Positions 1-9,663 are shown, numbered from the stretch's first letter. The stretch is 64,000 nucleotides of DNA from Luidia sarsii (GCA_949987565.1 OX465114.1:3562832-3626831); one strand, 5' to 3'. Translations and numbers: made by a program. The notes: generated by a model not told the origin, from the letters alone.

Positions 1-60
1 TCTTTCAAGAGCGAGTATAGCTCTGAGAAGAGCTGGTAACTCAACGCTTCTGACTCTTCA
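1..60 (+). repeat. Penelope-type terminal motif, second family (fragment)
   Basis: The word CTGAGAAGAGCTGGTAACTC followed by AACG recurs near 15,014 in a longer form ending AACGTTTCGGCC. The layout (a TGAGAA box, a short stem, then a GAAACGTT-like box on the other strand) resembles the termini of Penelope-like retroelements. It is a small fragment cut by the window edge, so the assignment is inference. Confidence 0.3.
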
Positions 61-318
61 GGCTACCACAAAATAATTTATAACATGACAAAAGCCACAC
101 AGATGTCCAATACATTGTGTCAAGTTTGACCGACTTTTGTTTAATTTCACAGGTTTATTTCTTGTTCCTGTATGTTTTATAATGAGTTTTTGAAAAGCAA
201 ATAAATAATGGAAAAACAGACCAGGAACTTTTCAACAAGTTGACAAACTGACGACTGATACGGTATACAAAAAATGTTGCAAACTGTTTACTGACTAAAA
301 TTACCAAAATGCAAATCT

Positions 319-412
319 CAAAATTTAGTGGGCCTGACGTTTCAATCCTAGCAGGACTCTGCCTTTGAGAAAGGTCCTGCTAGGATCGAAACGTCAGGCC
401 CGCTAAATTTTG
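319..412. repeat. Inverted dimer of the Penelope 3'-terminal motif
   Basis: Two copies of the motif TCCTGCTAGGATCGAAACGT face each other and form a hairpin with arms of about 42 bases; the outer ends read AAAATTTAGTGGGCCTGACG and its complement. The same motif lies at the 3' end of the recognisable Penelope-like element at 40.2-41.9 kb, so this is probably a head-to-head remnant of two element termini. It does not code for protein. Confidence 0.6.
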
Positions 413-490
413 AAAGTTGACAAACTGTCCAACAAATCAAGAAAAAACTGACTGGGAACTTTTGAGCAAATTGAAAACAAACTGGCAAAG

Positions 491-575
491 AAAACTTTGA
501 CTGGACCGGGAGACATCTGGTTTTGCGTGCCAGCGCTCTCCACATCTGAGCTATCCTGCCCTTGGATGGTGGCCT
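491..575 (-). mobile_element. tRNA-derived SINE, decayed copy
   Basis: On the minus strand this reads GGGCAGGATAGCTCAGATG, then a GAGCGCTGGCA stretch and AAACCAGATGTC, and ends GACTGG-TCAAAGTTTTC. The TAGCTCAG word is a Pol III A box as in tRNA-Ala-like SINE heads. Relatives with the same body and the same TCAAAGTTTTC tail occur at 41.9, 60.0 and 62.9 kb. Confidence 0.6.
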
Positions 576-637
576 CCCAAAATAGTCAACTAGTCATTGC
601 CAGGTGGGGACGCCAGTCAGAAGCAATGCAACCATTC

Positions 638-825
638 AAGGGGAATGCAACCCATTGATTGGGTGTTAAAAACAACCTAGAATTACCTATGAGCAATTCG
701 AAAAAGATGGCGACAATTCCATGAATTTTATGAAAATCGTACGCGAGTGGCTCATAGGTAATTGTAGGTTGTTTTTAACACCCAATCAGATAAGCAAACT
801 TTATTTTGGGGGTTGCATTCCCCTT
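638..825. mobile_element. Short palindromic MITE (AAGGGGAATGCAACCC ends)
   Basis: Terminal inverted repeats start AAGGGGAATGCAACCC and are mirrored at 810-825. The inner arms (GGGTGTTAAAAACAACCTA, then AATTACCTATGAG) are also mirrored. It has no coding capacity and is a typical non-autonomous DNA transposon. Sequence resembling the SINE tail resumes just after it (GGCA...AAAACTTTGACTGG), so it may have inserted into a SINE. Confidence 0.6.
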
Positions 826-1269
826 TAACAGGCAAAAAATGGCACAGAAAAACTTTGACTGGAACTTTTGTCGGAACTGCAAGTTTTAGAAAATGGTGCA
901 TTAGGCCTATTCAAAATCCGCTGTGCACTCGTGTACGAAGTGGCTATACATGTATGATGCGAGTTTTGGCAGTCGCAGGAAGTGAAACGGGGCCGGGCAC
1001 AAAGTGCTTAGAAGTTCGTGAAGTGCCGTCCAAATTCGAGGCCTGTCTGTAAGAGCTATTCCAGGGCAGGCGGTCGGGCATAGCCCTTGGGTATGAACCC
1101 ACAAGTCTGAGTCCTTGGACAGTACGCCCACAGCCATTCATCGTGCGTCTGATTCGACATGTCCGCGTACAGAAGATCACCTCTCGCAACTGTCAGATCG
1201 TCGGCTATACGACCCTGTCCCAGAGAAAAAGATAGAGAACACAAAGAACACTGCATTTAGAATTGATCT

Positions 1270-1515
1270 ATTTAAGAGCAGGAGAGGGAGAGAGTGACAG
1301 AAAGATGGAGAAGTGACAGAGAGAATGAGAGGGAGAGGAAGATGGAGAGGGAGGGGGAAGGGAGAGGGAGAGGGAGAGAGTGATAGAAAAATAGTAATAG
1401 AGATAAAGAGAGTGATAGAGATAAAGAGAGTGATAGAGAAAGAGAGAGTGACAGAGTGACAGAGAATGAGAGTGGTAGAGGGAGAACAAGAGTAACAAGG
1501 AGAGATAATGAGAAG
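1270..1515. repeat. Purine-rich GAGAGG/GATAGA tract
   Basis: Almost purely purine on the plus strand, built from GAGAGG, GAGAGT and GATAGAGA words. The long minus-strand open frames here are leucine/proline/serine low-complexity translations of the complement and are not credible proteins. Confidence 0.9.
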
Positions 1516-2069
1516 GAGAGGCAGGGGCATAGGCAGGGGCAGGGGCAGAGGTAGAGGTAGAGGTATAGAGGCAGGGGCAGGGGCAGAGGTAGGGGCAGAG
1601 GCAGGGGCAGCTAGGCAGAGACAGGGGCAGAGGCAGGGGCAGGGGCAGAGGCAGAGGCAGGGGCAGAGGCAGGGGCAGGGGCAGAGGCAGAGGCAGGGGC
1701 AGAGGCAGGGGCAGAGGCAGGGGCAGGGGCAGGGGCAGAGGCAGGGGCAGAGGCAAGGGCAGAGGTAGAGGTAGAGGTAAATAGGCAGGGGCAGGGGCAG
1801 AGGCAGGGGCAGAGGCAGAGGTAGAGGTAGAGGTAAAGAGGCAGGGGCAGGGGCAGGGGCAGAGGTAGGGGCAAAGGGAGGGGCAGCTAGGCAGAGGCAG
1901 AGGCAGGGGCAAAGACAGGGGCAGAGGCAGAGGCAGAGGCAGGGACAGAGGCAGGGGCAGGGGCAGGGGCAGAGGCAGAGGCAGGGGCAGAGGCAGGGGC
2001 AGAGGCAGGGGCAGGGGCAGGGGCAGGGGCAGGGGCAGGGGAAGAGGCAGGGGCAGGGCCAGGGGCACA
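1516..2069. repeat. Hexanucleotide minisatellite GGCAGG/GGCAGA
   Basis: About 550 bases of GGGGCA, GAGGCA and GAGGTA hexamers, with two CAGCTAGGCAGAG interruptions marking internal duplications. Because the unit is a multiple of three, all frames stay open and yield fake PLPLPL or CPCPCL proteins. It runs to within about 35 bases of the SH3 exon donor site and lies in that gene's intron on the minus strand. Confidence 0.92.
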
Positions 2070-2101
2070 TCCTACGGGCCGACATCCTACTGGCCGACTA
2101 C

Positions 2102-2730
2102 CTGATAGTCGTAGAGCGACATCAACTCGGTCCCGCACAGCTGCAGCTTGTGGAGACGCCAGGCCGACCCCGAGCCGCTGCTCTCCTCCTCCTCCCCCGC
2201 CGCGGCCGTCCCTCGCCCTCCGTCGTCCGCGCCCAGGTACGCCCGGGGCACGAAGCCCTCGGCACCGTCCTCCCGCCGGACCCAGGTCCAGTCGGGGTCG
2301 TCCTCGTTCGCGGCGGCCACGCGCTCGCCGGCGCCCACGGCCAGGTCGTTCTCGTCGCCGGCGGCAAAGGCATAGAGGACGACGTAGCGGCCCAGCTCGG
2401 CCCTCGGGAAGGCAGTCTCGGCGCCCGCGGGCCGGCGTTGTAGTCGTTCGGCCGTTGCCGGCCGGTCGTTGCTCTTGGACTCCGGCTGCGGCGGCGATGG
2501 CTCGAGACAGGAGAGCGGCACGAAGCCGCGGCCGCCGTTGTGGCCGGGGCCGGCCACGTAGGCCCACTTGCGGTCCACGTCCAGCACGGCCACGCTCTGC
2601 CCCTTGCAGATGCTCAGCTCGTCCCTCAGGCAGGCCGTGAAGTCGTGACGGACGCGCATCGGCGAGGCCGGGTCCACCGTCGGGCCCAGACTGTCCGGGT
2701 CCTGTAGCAACGACTCGCCATCGCCCGAAC
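2102..2730 (-). CDS. Internal exon of a multi-SH3-domain protein
   Basis: Encodes about 209 residues with two SH3 domains. The first runs from MRVRHDF to the typical end GGRGFVPLSCLEP; the second from VVLYAFAAGDENDL to GAEGFVPRAYL. The exon ends in ELMSLYDYQ, the first strand of a third SH3, immediately followed by a consensus donor (CAG|GTAGTC) in phase 0. The likely 5' boundary is an acceptor at 2731-2734 (TAAG) behind a T-rich stretch. SH3 domains bind proline-rich ligands and this is probably a cytoplasmic adaptor. No neighbouring exon is visible: the downstream intron enters the minisatellite at once. I cannot name the orthologue. A different-frame 285-residue reading over the same DNA is a shadow. 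The domain call is firm; exon limits are inference. Confidence 0.7.
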
Positions 2731-2734
2731 CTTA

Positions 2735-2842
2735 GGCCAAGCAAAAAAAAAAAAAAAAAAAAGGTTCAGCATCCCACGGTCTCAGCCCAGCAAAAAAAAA
2801 AAAAAAAAAAAGGTTTAGCATCCCACGGTCTCAGCCCACTTC
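2735..2842. repeat. Tandem duplication with poly-A runs
   Basis: Two copies of a block of roughly 50 bases: a run of about 20 A, then AGGTT(C/T)AGCATCCCACGG and TCTCAGCCCA. It sits directly upstream of the SH3 exon acceptor, and on the minus strand the A run supplies the polypyrimidine tract. Confidence 0.75.
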
Positions 2843-2958
2843 CTCTTTGGAGGGATTTTTAATTTTTTTTTTAAAGTCGTCGTTTTTTATACGCCCAGTC
2901 GTCAATGTGGAAATTGTCTATTCGTAAGTGTTTTATTCTGCAAGTGGTTGTGCCAGGT

Positions 2959-3093
2959 TAGTCCGAGTAACTTGAACCCTACAAGTCACCCTTTGTTTAT
3001 CGAAATTTGTAATTTGGAGGATCGGGTGACTGTCAAATTTCAAATTTCGATACAAAAAAAGGGTGACTTGTCGGGTCCAAGTTACTCGGACTA
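2959..3093. mobile_element. Palindromic MITE, TAGTCCGAGTAACTTG ends, copy 1
   Basis: Inverted ends read TAGTCCGAGTAACTTG and the complement at 3078-3093, with AAGTCACCC mirrored inside; the whole unit is about 135 bases. A second copy lies at 3.9 kb. The TA at each end suits a Tc1/mariner-type non-autonomous element, which is inference. Confidence 0.6.
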
Positions 3094-3918
3094 GTGCCAG
3101 GTACTAACTACAGTTTATCGTGAAACTAAAACCTTTACTCGAAGTCGAAGGGGACAGTCTTACCTCTTCTCTTCTTATTTCGTAATCGCATCGGGCCACA
3201 AAAGAACGACATCTCCGCTGCTTTTAATCAACTCTCTCGGTCCGGTCTTACCAAGGAGGTATTCTCACCTCCACACACACACACACACACACACACGGAG
3301 ACGCAACCCGTCACGATTCTTGACGAAGACAGCCCTTCTAAAGACTGTTTTCTAAACCAAGGAAAGATCTACATTAGGACAGGAAGATGTCAGCATGAAG
3401 TTGGTTTGTTTCTAAACAGCGTTCATGATAATATCGTGCTTTATCTCGTCGTTTTAATCCCGAAATTTAAGCACATAATTTATGTACTCAGTGATGAGAA
3501 CCCTCCGTTTGTGTACTTTGTTTTAAATTCGGAATTATTCGTAATCGGGTAAATATTCATCTCTAACCTCGTATCCAGGGAAAACTGATTGTGTGCCTGA
3601 AAGGAATGTTTTGACAACGGGAACGAGGAAGTCCGTTCGCAGTTCGGTGCACATTGACCAATTGAGAACGAAAGCTTATGTTAGCAGACGACACCAGACA
3701 AGGGTGCTCTAAAAACCGCGAAAACAAGACAATTCTGATTACCACAACCATAGTGACTTATATGTATGGAGATATTGAAAGAGTTCTGTACTTCGTAGGT
3801 ACTGGAAAAAGTAAGTGGGCTTCAAGTAACTTTTACCCAGATAATTTTTCAAATTTCACAGAAAGCACAAGCTCACCGGTTTTGTTTTGCCAATTTTTTT
3901 TGGCAGCGTGTGTGGCAG
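3094..3918. other. No gene seen
   Basis: Intergenic DNA with a (CA)n microsatellite near 3271-3297. The short open frames here lack splice context or any recognisable motif. Confidence 0.6.
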
Positions 3919-4155
3919 TAGTCTGAGTAACTTGGACCCGACAAGTCACCCTTTTTTTTTTATCGAATTTTCAAATTTTGAGGGACGGGTGCCTACAGTC
4001 ACTCGTCCATCAAAATTTCAAACAGTAGTCGAAATGCTTCACAGCAACTTAAACTAAGTTAAACCCATGGACCTTACACTCCCGTCCCTCCAAAATCCAA
4101 ATTTTAATAAAGAAAGAAAGAAAGGCAGTTGTCGGGTCCAAGTTTACTTGGACTA
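3919..4155. mobile_element. Palindromic MITE, TAGTCTGAGTAACTTG ends, copy 2
   Basis: Same family as the element at 2,959: both ends carry the AGTAACTTGGACCCGACAAG word in opposite orientation. It is longer than copy 1 because of about 100 bases of unrelated interior. Confidence 0.55.
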
Positions 4156-4349
4156 TTGCTACACATGGTTTGATTTGACAGATCAAAGTGTACGTCAGTT
4201 TGCCGTGGTTGGGGTGCCAATCAGAAGCGGGGTTTATCTGGGGTATATCTCCAGGGTCACATCCCCGCTTTCATTAAGATGCTATCAACCAATTGTTTGA
4301 AACCAAAGGAGGATTATTGATAAACAATTTTAGTAAACATACAAGGTGC

Positions 4350-4420
4350 TAACCATTCCCCTTTTGGATGTTGAGGCCATGTGATTAAATTGTCTGAAGA
4401 CACTTCATCCACATTTTTCA
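4350..4420 (-). mobile_element. Penelope-like element fragment (GIY-YIG 3' end)
   Basis: The minus strand reads AAAATGTGGATGAAG-GTCTTC and CACATGG-CTCAACATCC, nearly the same as the last codons of the GIY-YIG domain of the element at 40.5 kb (EKMWMKRLRTIQPHGLNIQ). Only about 70 bases survive, with stops and indels. Confidence 0.6.
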
Positions 4421-4429
4421 TGTGATAGT

Positions 4430-4848
4430 ATTTAAAGCGTGCCTTTAACCCTAACTGGCATTGAAACCCCAATAAACCACACATTGTTTTTCCTGTGGGA
4501 GGATAAGGGCCATGCACCAGGACATTCCACAGCGGGGTTTTTGTGGTGTCCTGTGGTATGCGAGCCTACACCCCTGTGGGCACTGTGGTAAATTGCGGTA
4601 TACAGTGTGTGTCCTGTGCGGGAGGTGCAAAGCGTTAGGGTTAATAAAGGAATTGAAGATGATTGCAGTGGAACGTCGCTATAGTATAACGAACACCGAT
4701 TATATCGAACATTGGGCTATAACGAACATGCCCTTTGGCTCCTGATTTGTGTGCACAAAATGGCGACCGCTATACCAAACAATTTTCATGGATCCCGGGA
4801 TGTTTGTTATAGAACGGTATTCATAATTTGGCCCCTTTTTTCATTAAG
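4430..4848. other. Upstream region of the LSM10-like gene
   Basis: No gene recognised. It ends in a pyrimidine-rich stretch (CCCCTTTTTTCATTAAG) that forms a good 3' splice site at 4848, so the 5' UTR exon and promoter of the LSM10-like gene lie somewhere upstream. Confidence 0.4.
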
Positions 4849-4872
4849 GAGTCGACGAGGTTTGGACTGACC

Positions 4873-5280
4873 ATGCTGTCAACCCGGGAGAAGGTGAAAG
4901 CGGGCAACTCGCTCATCTGCCTCCTGAGGGCGCTAGAGGGCCGCCGGACGACGGTGGAGCTGCGCAACGAGAGCCGGGCCGAGGGGCGCGTGGAGCACGT
5001 GGACGGCTTCATGAACGTCCGGATGGCGTCCGTCCGCCTCAGCGGCCCGGCCGGCCGGCCGTCCCAGCACCTGGATCGGCTCTTTGTGCTGGGCCCGCAG
5101 ATCCGCTACGTCCACATCCCGGATGACGTGGACATCGTGACGGCCATGCAGCAGCAGCTGGTGCGGATCGGCCTGGCCGAGCCTACCGGCACGCGGCCCG
5201 GAGGACGTGGGCGGGGACAGGGTCGGGGCGGAGGGAGACGGACCAAGCCGCCTACTAGACGGCCCCAGCAGCCTCCCTGA
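4873..5280 (+). CDS. LSM10: U7 snRNA-associated Sm-like protein LSM10
   Basis: A 135-residue Sm-fold protein. The Sm1 region (residues 13-56: NSLICLLRALEGRRTTVEL, then VDGFMNVRMASVRL) and the Sm2 region (LDRLFVLGPQIRYVHIPDD, residues 67-85) match animal LSM10, especially RYVHIPDDV. LSM10 replaces SmD1 in the U7 snRNP ring that cuts replication-dependent histone pre-mRNAs in the nucleus. I chose the ATG at 4873 because the frame upstream runs into a splice acceptor (4848) and lacks another ATG. The C-terminus is odd: residues 110-123 are an RG-rich tail (GGRGRGQGRGGGRR), a feature known from SmD1 rather than vertebrate LSM10. Very GC-rich, intronless coding exon followed at once by a (CCCCA)n repeat. 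Confidence 0.85.
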   Translation: MLSTREKVKAGNSLICLLRALEGRRTTVELRNESRAEGRVEHVDGFMNVRMASVRLSGPAGRPSQHLDRLFVLGPQIRYVHIPDDVDIVTAMQQQLVRIGLAEPTGTRPGGRGRGQGRGGGRRTKPPTRRPQQPP

Positions 5281-5300
5281 ACGGGCAACCAGCCCCAGCC

Positions 5301-5357
5301 CCCACCCAACCCACCCCACCCCACCCCACCCCACCCCACCCCACCTCACCCCACCCC
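5301..5357. repeat. (CCCCA)n pentanucleotide repeat
   Basis: About ten CCCCA units start just after the LSM10 stop codon, within the presumed 3' UTR. Confidence 0.9.
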
Positions 5358-6597
5358 ATGTTTCAAAAGATCACTTTGCCGACCAAAACTTCACTTTTCT
5401 TTCATGCTGTGTAAAGAATAGTGGAATATTAGTCAGAAGCAATTGACATCACATCGTAATGTGCTTTGTAATGCGTTTTACATGGGGAAGTTTTTTCACA
5501 CTTAGCAGATTTTCATGCTTGTAAGCGGCTCTATGAAATTTGGCCCGTAGACCGTTGACTCGTCCGCTAGGCCTGGGCAATATCGGGTGTTGGGTTACCA
5601 AATTTTATGACAAAAAAAGACCTTCAAGTCTAAAGAAAACCCCAAATATTAAAAGTTATACTCATAGTCAGAAAGAGCATGGAATAAGCTTTATTTTGAT
5701 GCATGTTTGACCTCTGTAGCATGCATATAACCATTGCTGAGATATTGAAATTCATGTAGTGATCTCTGACACTGAGAATTAAACGTCTGGTTCGTTTACC
5801 CAGCCCTATCGTCTGGCCTTCCATTTAGAGGAATTTTCTTTGCTGAAATACTAAAACCTCCCCCCGTCCCTTTGATCCTTCCCACCCTTTTGTTTATTTT
5901 CCCCTTATCCCCCCTCCCTCTGTGTACATCTGCATCCGACTCCCTTCCCGTTTGTCCTTCCTCTGTCATTTGTGTCAGGGCTTTTCTTTCTCCTGACTGC
6001 CTGTGTACGTCCTTGTCACTTTTCCTTTGGGAAAAGGTCCTGCTAGGATTGAAACGTCAGGCCCTCTAACTTTTGAGATTGAAGTATTAAAAGGACAGGC
6101 ATTCGAATCTCAGGCAGTTTTGCCAACAAGGATCAGCTCGACTGGGGATTTTGTCGATTACATCCAAATGTACATGTATATATATCAGTTCAGTTGTATT
6201 TCAGTTTTCTTAGCAACTTCCCGCTGGAACTTTGGCCAAGTATTACACGAAGACTCTTTTCAGCCTACCCCAAAATCAATATATACTCATTATACTGTAG
6301 CATGGAAAAAGCCACACAGACATCCAAGGGTGACATATTCGACACTGTTGATTTATTTCACAGGTACGGTATGTATTGATTGGGATTGTGGATCCGGGAG
6401 TTTTGGAAATGACACATCGTTCCCAAAACACATTTGGCGGTCATGGGCACTGAAAAGAAGCCCGGTACAAAGTGATTAATTCCACAATACAACACTAGAT
6501 TGAGGCTGTAAAATTATGGTCAGCCTGTCTTTCATTTTCAAAGTGTCTTTGAACAGTGGAAATGTTAACGATAGCAGGAAATTTGATAAACACTGAA
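5358..6597. other. Gene-free stretch with a Penelope terminal motif
   Basis: No gene seen. The Penelope-end motif GGTCCTGCTAGGATTGAAAC occurs at about 6036-6070 on the plus strand. A TTTATT at 6352-6357 could be a poly-A signal for the minus-strand B3GALNT2 gene, about 510 bases past its stop; this is only a candidate. Confidence 0.5.
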
Positions 6598-6671
6598 TGC
6601 TCAGTGGTCAAGTGGTTAAGACGTCTGCACTAGAAAGCAGGAGTTGCGGGTTCAAATCCCGCCTGAGCTGG
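6598..6671 (+). tRNA. tRNA-like sequence (SINE head or tRNA pseudogene)
   Basis: It folds as a cloverleaf: acceptor TGCTCAG with CTGAGCT (first pair mismatched), D arm GTC...GAC around AAGTGGTTAA, anticodon stem TCTGC/GCAGG around ACTAGAAA, and a perfect T arm GCGGG-TTCAAAT-CCCGC. The loop resembles tRNA-Ser(AGA), but the long variable arm of class II tRNAs is absent and the loop has eight bases. A diverged relative sits at 15.4 kb, so I favour a tRNA-derived SINE over a working gene. Confidence 0.55.
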
Positions 6672-6870
6672 TTTTTCATCTGACATTGGGAAAAAAGCAC
6701 TGAGCAGTGAGCATTCGGTGTTCGGCATTCGTCAAGGGCAAAACCTCATTGAATTAGTTTCCTGTACTATCGAAACCAGTTAAATTTGCAGTCAAACTGT
6801 TAATCACAGCTCATCACAGCTTTAGTAGCAGCTGCGAGAGCTCACCGTCGCCTGTGATAGAACTAGCTGC

Positions 6871-7396
6871 TCAGTCACAACGGCATGGGTTCCGGCACCG
6901 CACCAGGTTGTCCCAGGACGCCCGGAGCTCTCGCGGCGACAGCTCGGGCAGCACAAAGGCGTCCGGGCGACACTCCTTACCGCACACCCAGCGGGCGTCG
7001 TGGGCGTACGCCGGCAGGACGGCGGCCAGCCAGATGCCCAGGGACACGTCCTCCCCCTGGTAGCGGTGGAGCTGCGGGGCGTTCCGGCCGAGCCAGGTGA
7101 CCAGGCCCCGCGACAGGAGGCTGCCGGCGCCGCAGGCAAAGGCCGGGTAGACGGGGGACGGGTACCGGTGCTCGGCCCACTTGCCCAGGACGTCCAGGGG
7201 CCAGCTGGTGCGGAAGTGGCCCCACCACCGGTGATCGCTTGCCGCCATCTCTTCTCCGTCCTCTTCAGACTCCTTGAGCGCCGCTAGGACGGCGTCCACG
7301 TTCAGCAGACAGTCGTCGTCTGTCTTCAGGATCCACCTGGCCTCCGTCTCCTCAGCCGCCCACTGGAAGAATCGCAGCAGCTTTCCGGGAAGGTTC
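6871..7396 (-). CDS. B3GALNT2: B3GALNT2 homologue, exon 2 (catalytic domain)
   Basis: Second coding exon of a GT31 beta-1,3-N-acetylgalactosaminyltransferase 2. It starts after acceptor CTACTGCAG (AG at 7398-7397) and completes the codon split by exon 1, giving DVYRNLPGKLL across the junction. The triple-aspartate sugar-nucleotide/metal motif LKTDDDC is at about residues 360-365, followed by WWGHFR, the YPSPVYPAFACGAG segment and YQGEDVSLGIW, all diagnostic of B3GALNT2. It ends with a cysteine-rich tail (CRNPCRCD). In animals the enzyme adds beta-1,3-GalNAc to GlcNAc on alpha-dystroglycan O-mannosyl glycans in the ER. All catalytic landmarks are intact. Confidence 0.87.
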
Positions 7397-8656
7397 CTGC
7401 AGTAGGCCATTCGCCCCAAAATGTAACAGGACCACCGATGTTAACAAAACTGATCTCAGAATGAGATATAACCTGATGTCTTGCGTCGAGGAGAATGTAA
7501 TTCAATGAGGTTTTGCCCTTGCTCGGCGTGATAAACACTGATTTCATAGAATATGAAATTGAGGAGATCTTAACTCTCCCTACAAAAAGCCGCTCACAGT
7601 GGCTTGAGCAAAGTGCACTTCCGTAAATCTTCTGCAAATAAATTCCGTCAAAGATAAACTCCGTAGTGAAAGAGTTAAAGGCCCAATACGACATTGGGAA
7701 GATCGGAAAAAGTCAATGTCCACAGATTCCCTTCTAATTTACACAGTTTGTAGATGGTCATGATAGAATCTTCATGTTGAAATCTTACGGACTGGGATGC
7801 TGATATACTTTTTGGGAAATCTTCATTCAAACATTGACACAGTCTAGTTTATTACTCGCAAGTAATAAACTATTTCTTACACTACAGGACGGTGCATGAC
7901 AGTTGCATTTTTCTACTTTCACAGATTACCATTTCAGATAAAACCTTCGCAGGATTGCTTTTTGGGGGATGTTAAATGGTTTAACACAGAAACTGTGGCA
8001 ATCTTTTAACCTTTACCAATGTTGTATAGGGCCTTTAGGAAACTGCTGCCAAGAATAGCCAAAAGCATACATCTTTCCGATGGTCAGATGGTAATGTTTG
8101 ACCAATCACGTTTCCAACAGGAAGTTATGTGTGGCCATATGTTTTGTACACGCGCTGTGTGTAGGGGATGGGTTACTTGCAGTAGAAGTAGTTGTTGATT
8201 TTGGTGTAATACCCTCACTATAAATGTCTGGTAAAAAAAACCTTAACCCAAATTAAACCACCAATATTTGTAATGTACAGACAACATCCATGGTCTGGTA
8301 CGACTTGCCGGAAAAAATGGACTTACAGTTTTCCCAAAATTCACGATTTTGTGGTGCGTACTGTATCATATGTGTGGTGCGTATATTGAATAGGAATAGT
8401 GCAGTGCATGTTTTGTGCACAGTGCATGCTGTCACTGTTGGCCGGTTGACAAATATGCGTCACAAAAAAATCATGATTTTGGGAAATACTGCAAGTCCAT
8501 TTGTTTTGGGCAAGTCGTTGTGCCAGATAGTGTCTTTCTCTACATACTAATAGTTGGTCTATTGTGGATTTAAGGGGTGTTTCCAATTCCATCCTTTCAC
8601 AGTGAGGGTATTACGTGTACACCGAAATCGTTCCCTCAGAGCGTGGAACTGCCCAC
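7397..8656 (-). other. Intron of the B3GALNT2 homologue
   Basis: A 1260-base phase-2 intron with GT donor (8656-8655, AG|GTGGGC) and AG acceptor (7398-7397). It contains a dispersed-repeat copy at about 7677-7895 whose relative lies at 13.6 kb. The GC content drops sharply compared with the flanking exons. Confidence 0.8.
7677..7895 (+). repeat. Dispersed repeat, copy 1
   Basis: About 220 bases starting AAAGGCCCAATACGACATTG and containing GTAGATGGTCATGATAGAAT and TTATTACTCGC. A clearly related direct copy is at 13,608-13,829. It lies in the B3GALNT2 intron. No coding capacity. Confidence 0.7.
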
Positions 8657-9663
8657 CTGTAGACGTCGACCTCGTCCACCAGGAGAATGTCGCCGTATTG
8701 CCGCTGCTCTTCGGTCAGAGACTGCGATTCCCGGGCGGTCTTTTCGGCGTGCTCCCGCTCGGCCGCCGCCCTCGATCGGGGCTGGTCGTCGCCCTCGGAC
8801 TCGTGGGGCTCCGCGATGAAGTTACCGGCGGCGACGGGCGCGCCGTCGGGAAAGCCGATCTCCTCCGGGAAGTGGGCCGCCTTTGCCGTCCGGTAGAAAG
8901 GCCGCGGGGTGAGGAGCCGACGGCCGGCGCTTGTCTGGGATGGCTCGGCGCCGCTGCTGATACCTGCCGCCGCATCGCGACAGAGCGGCCCGGCGGCAAT
9001 CGTGCCCTCAAAGCCCTCCGGGAAGAGGTAGGGCTCCACGTCTTTATACCGGTAGCCATCCAGCCGAGCTCCGGGCTCGTCGGGCGTGAAGGTGGCGCTC
9101 AGGACGGCCTCCTGTGCCCACGTGTCGTACAGCGTGACCGTGAGGCGCTCGGCCTCCGATCCGGCATCGTACACGCCCAGCTTCCGGACGACCGCCGCGC
9201 GGTTCATCCTGAAGTCCGCCCCAAAGTAGCCGGCGCCCTCGGGGCAGGCGTCGCCCGCGTGAAGTCGGGGCGCCACGAAGGCGGCGACGCGGCCGGCCGC
9301 GTCGGCCGGGTCCCGGGTGGGGGCCGGTGTGCAGGCGAAGCGGTCCTCCCGGAGCGCGGGCGGCGTGCGGCACGGGCTCCGTCCGACGACGAACTTGACC
9401 AGCAGCTGGTCGCGGAGCTGGGGCTCGTCCCGGACGCGCCCCAGCCACGTCTCACGGACGGCCTGGCGTCGGGCTTGATTCTCTCGGGCGGAGAGGACGC
9501 CGATCGCAACCCGGTGGGGGTGTGTCGGTGGGGCTGGCGCGGGGGCACGCACGAAGAGCTGAACTGGTCTGAGATGATAAAGTCCCGCCGTGACTAGCGC
9601 GGCTAACAGGCACGCAATTGTTGGATAAAAATACATTGTGTATGAGTGACACATCAGGGACAT
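8657..9663 (-). CDS. B3GALNT2: B3GALNT2 homologue, exon 1 (membrane anchor and stem)
   Basis: First coding exon, 335 codons plus two bases. The ATG at 9663 is the first in frame and gives a short cytoplasmic tail followed by a type II signal-anchor (TIACLLAALVTAGLYHL). Then come the GT31 entry motif IGVLSARENQARRQAVRETW, the LLVKFVVG strand, and the B3GALNT2-specific middle region (FEGTI, then YGDILLVDEVDVY). With exon 2 the product is about 510 residues, close to the 500 of human B3GALNT2. The exon ends AG|GTGGGC. The gene is strongly GC-rich and has only one coding intron here, whereas the human gene has many; this suggests intron loss. No frameshifts or stops. Confidence 0.87.

Noticed and set aside
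1177..2085. 302-codon minus-strand frame, CPCPCL/PLPLPL protein
   Set aside because: It is the translation of a hexanucleotide minisatellite and purine tract; several frames are open and there is no independent domain.
1887..2744. 285-codon Arg/Gly-rich minus-strand frame
   Set aside because: Runs in a different frame over the SH3 exon and then into the minisatellite; the overlapping frame has two clear SH3 domains and a proper donor.
6598..6671. Functional tRNA-Ser gene
   Set aside because: The class II long variable arm is missing, the first acceptor pair is mismatched, the loop is eight bases and a diverged relative exists at 15.4 kb.
8554..9597. 347-codon plus-strand frame
   Set aside because: Antisense to B3GALNT2 exon 1, which has a signal-anchor and the GT31 motifs; GC-rich genes give long antisense frames.
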